Below are positions 15,023 to 19,579 of a DNA stretch of 19,579 nucleotides, piece after piece. The position numbers and the translations under genes were made by a program. A model generated the notes under the pieces. It was not told where the DNA came from. It ran no database searches and saw nothing but the letters and a program-made list of their open reading frames with translations. The first letter of the stretch is position 1. The number at the start of each line of letters is the position of its first letter. The stretch comes from an uncultured Prevotella sp. (GTDB taxonomy: Bacteria; Bacteroidota; Bacteroidia; Bacteroidales; Bacteroidaceae). The stretch covers positions 1 to 19,579 of the forward strand of contig CALZMK010000003.1 in the NCBI GenBank assembly GCA_945788545.1, read 5' to 3'.

Positions 15023-15077
15023 CGTTTCCGATAAGCGAGAGCAGAGAAAGCTTGCTTACTCTGCCGAGCGTAGGAAA
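15023..15077 (+). repeat. 55-bp direct repeat, copy B
   Basis: Second copy of the unit at 14881-14935, offset by 142 bp; the differences are T for C and A for G in the middle of the unit. The DNA between the copies is rich in GCGAG and GAACG words. No coding frame fits the stretch. Confidence 0.8.
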
Positions 15078-15092
15078 GGTAGAATGAAATTC

Positions 15093-15149
15093 AACCTTAA
15101 AACCTTAAAACCTTAAAACCTTATAACCTCAAAAATAACCTCAAAAAAA
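15093..15149 (+). repeat. AACCTTAAAA repeat leader of the DUF4373 gene
   Basis: Four tandem 8-bp CCTTAAAA-type units are followed by AACCTCAAAA-type units and run directly into the ATG at 15150. Similar leaders precede the genes at 16001 and 18392. A-rich leaders aid translation initiation in Bacteroidetes, which lack strong Shine-Dalgarno use. Confidence 0.75.
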
Positions 15150-15917
15150 ATGAACGACTGGATTAAACTTGAGACAAACACACTTGAAGACCCACGTATT
15201 CTAGCATTAGTGGAAGACTACGGAATGGCAGGTTTTGGCATCTACATACTGCTGCGCAGCCATATCGAAGCTCAGTCCGAACACGGCCTACCCTTAGACT
15301 ACGTATTGAAAAAAGTCAGTACACTTATCCGAAAAAATAGGACAATCAGTATCCTCAGCGACTACGACCTTTTCGTCGAAGACGAGTTCGGTCTCATACG
15401 TGCGTGTACGCTCGACCCTGCGTACGCCATGCCTGCGCACAGGACACCTACGCATGGGACACCTACGCATGAGACACCTACGCACGGGACACCTGGGCAC
15501 GGGACACCTGGGCACGAACCTACAGAAGTTAAAGAGACTATTAGAGAGAAAAAAATAACAGATAAATCTGTTACAAAAAAAGTTTTCCGCAAACCCACCG
15601 TCACCGAGGTCGCAGAGTACTGCCACCAGCGCAACAACGGCATCGACGCTTCGCGTTTCTGCGACTTCTACGAGTCCAAAGGCTGGATGGTAGGCAAAAC
15701 CAAGATGGTAGACTGGAAGGCCGCCGTACGCACATGGGAGTCAAAGGCCAAAAACGAGTCTGAAGAGCCCGACAGACCCCGCCCAAGCACACTCACCGTC
15801 CAATCAGGCGTCCAATACTTCAACGGGCGTCCCCTACCTCCAGACGCACCCCCACGCCCCTCAGACACAGCCGAATGGGACGAATCGTCAGGAACGTGGA
15901 TGGTGATTTATGGGTGA
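15150..15917 (+). CDS. DUF4373-type phage replisome organizer
   Basis: A 255-residue protein. Residues 1-90 form the DUF4373/Lin1244-like winged-helix domain (MNDWIKLETNTLEDPRILAL, GMAGFGIYILLRSHIEA, then LSDYDLFVEDEFGLIRA). Then comes a linker of six 5-residue TPTHG-type repeats (about 94-121), a Lys-rich stretch, and a C-terminal motif found in DnaD-like replication proteins (KPTVTEVAEYCHQR, DFYESKGWMVGK, MVDWKAAVRTWE). The tail is Pro-rich. Such proteins bind the origin and load the replicative helicase in phages and plasmids. The primase-helicase gene follows 83 bp downstream. The start is the ATG right after the A-rich repeat leader. Confidence 0.88.
   Translation: MNDWIKLETNTLEDPRILALVEDYGMAGFGIYILLRSHIEAQSEHGLPLDYVLKKVSTLIRKNRTISILSDYDLFVEDEFGLIRACTLDPAYAMPAHRTPTHGTPTHETPTHGTPGHGTPGHEPTEVKETIREKKITDKSVTKKVFRKPTVTEVAEYCHQRNNGIDASRFCDFYESKGWMVGKTKMVDWKAAVRTWESKAKNESEEPDRPRPSTLTVQSGVQYFNGRPLPPDAPPRPSDTAEWDESSGTWMVIYG
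15431..15514 (+). repeat. 15-bp in-frame tandem repeats coding for TPTHG
   Basis: Six near-identical 15-bp units (GGACACCTACGCATG type) encode PAHRT-PTHGT-PTHET-PTHGT-PGHGT-PGHE. They form a His/Pro/Thr linker between the two domains of the DUF4373 protein. Copy number could vary by slippage without frameshift. Confidence 0.85.
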
Positions 15918-15963
15918 GGTTTTGAGGTTTTTACACCCAAAACAGAATAACCTCAAAACCTCA
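15915..15963 (+). terminator. 15-bp perfect hairpin between DUF4373 gene and primase-helicase
   Basis: TGAGGTTTTGAGGTT (15915-15929, starting at the stop codon) pairs perfectly with 15949-15963 across a 19-nt loop. The right arm is made of the AACCTCAAAA leader repeats of the next gene, so folding would tie up part of that leader. It may be a partial terminator or a translational switch; no T-run follows the stem. Confidence 0.5.
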
Positions 15964-15998
15964 TAACCTCACCAGATAACCTCAAAACATCAAAAAAT
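15949..15998 (+). repeat. AACCTCAAAA repeat leader of the primase-helicase gene
   Basis: Several AACCTCAAAA or ATAACCTCA words run up to the ATG at 16001. The leader resembles those at 15093-15149 and 18351-18388. Its first 15 bases form the right arm of the 15915-15963 hairpin. Confidence 0.7.
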
Positions 15999-16000
15999 CC

Positions 16001-18031
16001 ATGCCCCGCAACTTTTCAAAATATGGCATCAACATCGGCACAGCCACACAAGGCACTGTGCGCATGACATGCCCCTTCTGTTCAGAGAACCGCAAACACC
16101 ACAGGCAAGAGAAGTGCTTCTCAGTGCGCATCGACCTCGGTCTGTACCACTGCTTCCACTGCGGAGAGTCAGGCTATGTGCCCACCGATGACGAGGTCAG
16201 CCACTGCGAAGAGCAGCGCAAGCAGCGCGAGGAGAAACTCAACCACCGCACTCCCAAAGGCGCATACCACCGTCCCAAGGCTTTCCCAGCAGAGTTTCTC
16301 ATCGCCAACTGCATCAACCAGCCCGACGCACAGCCCCTCATACAGTACCTCACCGAGACACGACGTCTCGACATCTCCCTGATGCAGAAATACCGCATCA
16401 CCATAGCCTACGGCAGCTACGAGAAGCAAGACACAGGCGCATCAGTCTCCCCCACCCCACCCCACGCCCAGAAGCAGTACGAACTCGTGCGCAGCATCGG
16501 GTTCAACTACTTCGACCGCGGCGAGTACATCAACGTCAAGTACCGTACCATCGACAAACGCTTCACCCTGCTGGCCAAAGCCGAGCTCATACCGTGGAAC
16601 ATCGACTCGCTCATAGGCAAACCCGTATGCTACATCACCGAAGGCGAGCTCGACGCCCTCACCCTCATACAGTGCGGCTATCTTGAGACCATCTCAGTAC
16701 CCAACGGAGCACAGAAGAACCTCAGCTTTCTCGACCGCTTCGTAGAGACACACCTCGAAGACAAAGTGCGCATCATACTGGCTCTGGACAACGACGAGCG
16801 CGGCATCGTGCTACGCGACGAACTCGTCCGCCGCCTCGATGCCGACCGCTGCCAGATCGTGGAATGGCCCGAAGGCTGCAAAGACGCCAACGACGTACTC
16901 ATGCGCCACGGCACCGACCGAGTGCGCGAATGCATCGAAGCCGCCCACGACATTCCCCTCGTAGGCATACAGACGGCCGACGACGTGGCACAAGAGCTAC
17001 ACACACTCTTCGACAACGGCATGAAACGAGGAGCAGCCGTAGGCATACGCGGCTTCGACAGCCTCATGACCTTCGAGACCGGACGCTATATGGTCGTGAG
17101 CGTACGCCCCGGCGACGGCAAGTCGGAGTTCGTCGACGAGCTCTGCCTGCGACTCTGCCTGCTCCACGACTGGAAGATAGCATACTTCTCGCCCGAAAAC
17201 GTCCCCATCGTCTACCACCTGCGCAAGCTCTGCGAGAAGCTCACACGCTACCCCTTCCAACCCTCACGCAGCATGACAGGCCAACTCCTCGACTCCTGCA
17301 TACACTGGCTCACCGACAACGTCTGCCACATACTGCCCGGCTACGGTGAAGACGGAATTGTAGACTTCGGCAGAGAGACACCCGCCACCAAGCCCCACGA
17401 CGACGGCTCGGACACCCTCGACAATATCCTCCAGATAGCCCACCGCGCCGTAGCCCGCCGAGGAGTGCGCATACTGGTCATCGACCCCCTCAACCGCATC
17501 GACGCCGGAGCCCAGTATGCCCAGCACGAACTCGCATGGTATTCGCACGTCAACAACACCCTCTCGCTCTTCGCCCGCCGCCACAAGTGTCTCGTCATAC
17601 TCGTGGCCCACCCACGCAAAGTTAACCGCGCCAACCTCGACGGCAAGAAGCGACGCGTAGAGATGAACGACATCAACGGCTCAGCCGACTTTGGCAACAA
17701 GGCGGACTACTGCCTCATCGTTGACCGCGACGACGACCTCCAGCTCGTGACCGTCTATGCCGACAAAGTCAAGTTCAAGCACCTGGGCAACCGCGGCGAG
17801 TGCCATCTGCACTACGACAAGATCTCGGGTCGCTACCTGCCGTGTACGCTGCAGAAAGTTGACCCCACCACCACCCACAGCTCGCAGACCAATGCCGTCC
17901 TCGTGCAGAGCAAGACAGGCACACGCTACGAGAAGGCCATCGACTGGTCAGACTTCCAGACCTCATGGATAGACACCGACTCGCGCCCCATACTCGGCGA
18001 GTTCCTCCACCGCTGGAACCGCAGCAAGTAA
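16001..18031 (+). CDS. T7 gp4/Twinkle-like primase-helicase
   Basis: A 676-residue bifunctional replication protein. The N-terminal zinc ribbon has Cys24, Cys27, Cys51 and Cys54 (CPFC and CFHC). The TOPRIM primase domain shows YITEGELDAL (Glu214, Asp218) and ILALDNDERG (Asp263, Asp265). The C-terminal RecA-like helicase has a DnaB-style Walker A, SVRPGDGKSEF (Lys374, Ser375), Walker B ILVIDPLN (Asp495), the VAHPRK motif (His537) and the DINGSADFGNKADYCLIVDR region. Length and order match phage T7 gp4 and Twinkle-type enzymes, so it should prime and unwind DNA at a fork. All motifs are intact. It is GC-rich with many C-ending codons, unlike the AT-rich island before it. It follows the DUF4373 gene, together a minimal replisome. 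Confidence 0.92.
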   Translation: MPRNFSKYGINIGTATQGTVRMTCPFCSENRKHHRQEKCFSVRIDLGLYHCFHCGESGYVPTDDEVSHCEEQRKQREEKLNHRTPKGAYHRPKAFPAEFLIANCINQPDAQPLIQYLTETRRLDISLMQKYRITIAYGSYEKQDTGASVSPTPPHAQKQYELVRSIGFNYFDRGEYINVKYRTIDKRFTLLAKAELIPWNIDSLIGKPVCYITEGELDALTLIQCGYLETISVPNGAQKNLSFLDRFVETHLEDKVRIILALDNDERGIVLRDELVRRLDADRCQIVEWPEGCKDANDVLMRHGTDRVRECIEAAHDIPLVGIQTADDVAQELHTLFDNGMKRGAAVGIRGFDSLMTFETGRYMVVSVRPGDGKSEFVDELCLRLCLLHDWKIAYFSPENVPIVYHLRKLCEKLTRYPFQPSRSMTGQLLDSCIHWLTDNVCHILPGYGEDGIVDFGRETPATKPHDDGSDTLDNILQIAHRAVARRGVRILVIDPLNRIDAGAQYAQHELAWYSHVNNTLSLFARRHKCLVILVAHPRKVNRANLDGKKRRVEMNDINGSADFGNKADYCLIVDRDDDLQLVTVYADKVKFKHLGNRGECHLHYDKISGRYLPCTLQKVDPTTTHSSQTNAVLVQSKTGTRYEKAIDWSDFQTSWIDTDSRPILGEFLHRWNRSK

Positions 18032-18152
18032 ACCCCGACCACACCTGCCTCAAAGAGTCCAAACCATCAAGTTTACAAGTTTTTAACCCCTTTATGTCCA
18101 CACAAGTCTACTGAAGTCGCCTAAAGTCTACAATCGCCCCCACACGATGTCG

Positions 18153-18160
18153 TATCTTTG
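18153..18160 (+). promoter_or_regulatory. Putative -7 box for the DUF6266-type gene
   Basis: TATCTTTG, in the context CGTATCTTTGCACTGTG, is a full TAnnTTTG match. It implies a leader of roughly 225 nt that contains the whole 11-bp repeat array. No TTTG is at the -33 spacing. Confidence 0.55.
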
Positions 18161-18184
18161 CACTGTGATTCGGAAAGGCGCCGC

Positions 18185-18316
18185 CGTATACACATCGTCA
18201 GGTCATCGTTAGACCTTCGTTCGTCCTTCGCTCTACCTTCGCTCGGACATCGTTAGAACATCGTTAGAACATCGTTAGAACATCGTTCGGGAAGCCTTCG
18301 GGAAGCCTTCGGGAAG
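18185..18316 (+). repeat. Array of twelve 11-bp phased repeats
   Basis: Reading in steps of 11 from 18185 gives CGTATACACAT, CGTCAGGTCAT, CGTTAGACCTT, CGTTCGTCCTT, CGCTCTACCTT, CGCTCGGACAT, then CGTTAGAACAT three times, CGTTCGGGAAG and CCTTCGGGAAG twice. The phase never slips over 132 bp although the units diverge. The array lies between the primase-helicase and the DUF6266-type gene, inside the predicted leader of the latter. It has no spacers and is not CRISPR. Origin iterons, a DNA-bending region, or a structured leader RNA are possible. Confidence 0.85.
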
Positions 18317-18350
18317 CGAGCCAATAGAGAAGGAAGTTCGAACATTGAAC

Positions 18351-18388
18351 AACAAAACCTAAAACCTAAAAACCTAAAAACCTAACCA
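18351..18388 (+). repeat. AACCTAAAA repeat leader of the DUF6266-type gene
   Basis: Four to five AACCTAAA(A) units lead into the ATG at 18392. It is the third gene of the module with this kind of leader. Confidence 0.7.
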
Positions 18389-18391
18389 AAA

Positions 18392-19357
18392 ATGGCAATC
18401 CTAAAAGGTATCATCTCAAAAATCAATGGTTCTGCAGGTAATCTTACCTTCAAGCAGACAGGTGGTCAGACTATCGTATCGGAGAAAATCTCCCAGACCA
18501 ACGACCCCAAGACCGAGCTTCAGTTCAGGCAGCGCATGAAGTGGGCCAACGTCATTCGCAACTACCAAGTGCTACGTCCGTACATGAAGTTAGCCTTCGG
18601 CGGATTCCAAAACAGCCGCAGCGACTACAACAAGTTCGTCTCTGCCAACCTCGCCCTCACCCCAGTCTACCTGACCAAGTCGGAAGTCAACGCCGGAGCC
18701 TGTGTAGTAGCTCCCTACAAGATTACCAACGGCAAGCTCAACAGCATCATCATCACCGGGCAAGGCAGTAAGGCTGTGACCGACATAGCCCTGGGGTCGC
18801 TCACGATCAACGCCGAGACCACCGTGGCAGATTTCTCAAACGCCGTGGTACAAAACAACAAGAACTTCGAGTACGGCGACCAAATCACCTACTTCCTGCT
18901 GACTCAGCACATCAACACCGTCACCTGCGCCCCCATTGCCGATGTAGAAGCGTGCTACATAGTGCTCGACAAGAGCAGTAGTGCCAAGCTCCTCTCACTC
19001 GTAGACAAACGCGGCTTTGGCGTGCAAGACAAATGTCTGGCCGCACTCTCGACGAGCGACTTCGGCGACCACGGCATGGTGTGGATACACTCGCGCCGCA
19101 ACAAGACCGACAGCACCACCCAGGTCTCAACCCAGTACCTCGTCTGCGAGAACACGCTCCTTGAGCAGTATCAAGGCGTGTCGGCCTACGACGCTGCTGC
19201 CGACAGCTACGGAGGCTACAAGAGCGTCTACCTCACTCCCGGCGGTGTCATCATACCTGCAACGTCAGACTCCGGAGGCTCGTCAGACTCTGGCAGTGGC
19301 AGTGACACGGGCGGCTCTGGCGGCACTGACGACGACGGCGGGCTCAATCCAGTCTAA
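18392..19357 (+). CDS. DUF6266-type protein of unknown function
   Basis: A 321-residue protein without a signal peptide. Its start, MAILKGIISKINGSAGNLTF then KQTGGQTIVSEK, and the following QFRQRMKWANVIRNYQVLRP with LAFGGFQNSRSDYNKFVSAN, match the pattern I recall for DUF6266-like Bacteroidetes proteins (KG-x-GN-xF then an Arg-rich helix). The middle (residues 100-285) has strand-rich sequence. The last 30 residues are a Ser/Gly/Asp tail (SDSGGSSDSGSGSDTGGSGG) likely to be disordered. It starts after the A-rich leader and is followed 54 bp later by the amidase stub. In other Bacteroidales a similar slot, before an amidase and after a primase gene, often holds an HU-like protein. Role unknown; DNA binding or virion association are guesses. 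Confidence 0.85.
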   Translation: MAILKGIISKINGSAGNLTFKQTGGQTIVSEKISQTNDPKTELQFRQRMKWANVIRNYQVLRPYMKLAFGGFQNSRSDYNKFVSANLALTPVYLTKSEVNAGACVVAPYKITNGKLNSIIITGQGSKAVTDIALGSLTINAETTVADFSNAVVQNNKNFEYGDQITYFLLTQHINTVTCAPIADVEACYIVLDKSSSAKLLSLVDKRGFGVQDKCLAALSTSDFGDHGMVWIHSRRNKTDSTTQVSTQYLVCENTLLEQYQGVSAYDAAADSYGGYKSVYLTPGGVIIPATSDSGGSSDSGSGSDTGGSGGTDDDGGLNPV

Positions 19358-19411
19358 TCCCAGAGAGGTCAATGCAAGCAGTATATGACACCGCTCATTA
19401 CCTCTTTGGCC

Positions 19412-19528
19412 ATGAGAACCATTACCCTACTCATCATTCACTGCAGCGCTGTAGGTCCTGGCCAGACCTCCAGCGCGCAGCAGATAGACCAGTGGCACCG
19501 CCGCCGCGGCTGGAAGTGTATAGGTTAG
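19412..19528 (+). pseudogene. N-acetylmuramoyl-L-alanine amidase, interrupted after 38 codons
   Basis: It reads MRTITLLIIHCSAVGPGQTS, then SAQQIDQWHRRRGWKCIG and a stop. This is the N-terminus of an Amidase_2 (T7 lysozyme-like) enzyme, with the first zinc ligand His10 in IIHCSA and the QIDQWHRRRGW motif. The family continues with GYHYVI; here the reading stops exactly where Gly-Tyr codons (GGTTAC) would meet, because an insertion element begins at the TA. The rest of the gene may lie beyond the element outside the window. The intact enzyme would cut the amide bond between N-acetylmuramic acid and the stem peptide. Confidence 0.75.
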
Positions 19529-19579
19529 GGATAGTCGTTTAATTCCAAGAATTTGATATTGATTGACAAGGGTATGCCT
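19526..19579. mobile_element. Left end of an insertion element in the amidase gene
   Basis: From TA at 19526-19527 the sequence changes to GGGATAGTCGTTTAATTCC and AT-rich DNA that does not continue the amidase. The end resembles that of the palindrome at 7810 (GGGGCAGTCGTAAAATT). A TA target and such ends suit IS630/Tc1-mariner-type elements, but the transposase is outside the window, so the family is not proven. Confidence 0.5.

Noticed and set aside
16864..17349. Arg/His-rich 161-codon frame within the primase-helicase
   Set aside because: Out-of-frame shadow of a GC-rich gene; such Arg/Pro/His-rich text is typical of wrong-frame reading.
18185..18316. CRISPR array
   Set aside because: Units are 11 bp, contiguous and degenerate, with no spacers and no cas genes nearby.
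1..19579. tRNA, rRNA or other known structured RNA genes
   Set aside because: Reading both strands, I found no cloverleaf, rRNA-like stretch or riboswitch consensus that I could support.

Overview
The window looks like a chromosomal stretch of a Bacteroidales bacterium, Prevotella-like at a guess. The grounds are the repeated promoter -7 boxes of the Bacteroidetes type (TAnnTTTG), the A-rich leaders without Shine-Dalgarno sites, a large TonB-dependent receptor with a carboxypeptidase-regulatory-like N-terminal domain, a lipoprotein with a Bacteroidetes-style lipobox, and DUF4373 and DUF6266-type genes. All names come from reading motifs by eye; no database was searched.

Layout. (1) 1-1900: the 3' end of a plus-strand gene, a 91-97 bp palindromic MITE-like insertion, and a membrane acyltransferase on the minus strand whose last residues are encoded by that insertion. 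(2) 1837-6937: a minus-strand operon of TonB-dependent receptor, right-handed beta-helix lipoprotein and secreted purple-acid-phosphatase-like (TRAP-type) phosphoesterase, with a promoter -7 box at 6930-6937 and a terminator hairpin at 1837-1865. It looks like a surface uptake and processing unit for a phosphorylated nutrient. (3) 6980-9385: a gene graveyard. It holds a 5'-truncated DUF4143 ATPase, two palindromic elements, and a 5'-truncated AlbA/HATPase_c_4 regulator fused head-on to a second copy of the 3' end of the first gene. That gives a 117 bp direct repeat (198-314 and 9269-9385) around 9 kb of DNA. (4) 9387-14216: an AT-rich island of unfamiliar genes. One is on the plus strand (83 aa). 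Seven are on the minus strand in two transcription units: small membrane protein, zinc-ribbon protein and 339-aa unknown; then LOTUS/DUF3825 protein, short coiled coil, 212-aa unknown and an ExoX-C-like protein. A terminator and a promoter separate the units cleanly at 12127-12187.

(5) 14286-19579: a GC-rich plus-strand replication module resembling phage or satellite DNA. It has a frameshifted small gene, a 37-aa ORF between hairpins, a pair of 55 bp repeats, a DUF4373 replisome-organizer-type protein, a T7 gp4/Twinkle-like primase-helicase, a DUF6266-type protein and the first 38 codons of an N-acetylmuramoyl-L-alanine amidase. The amidase is cut at a TA dinucleotide by the left end of an insertion element.

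The most unusual non-coding structure is a 12-unit, 132 bp array of 11-bp phased repeats (18185-18316). It lies in the transcribed leader of the DUF6266 gene, directly after the primase-helicase. The three intact genes of the replication module also share AACCT(N)AAAA-type repeated leaders right before their start codons. The best candidates for an undescribed system are this replication module with its 11-bp array, and the LOTUS/DUF3825 cluster.
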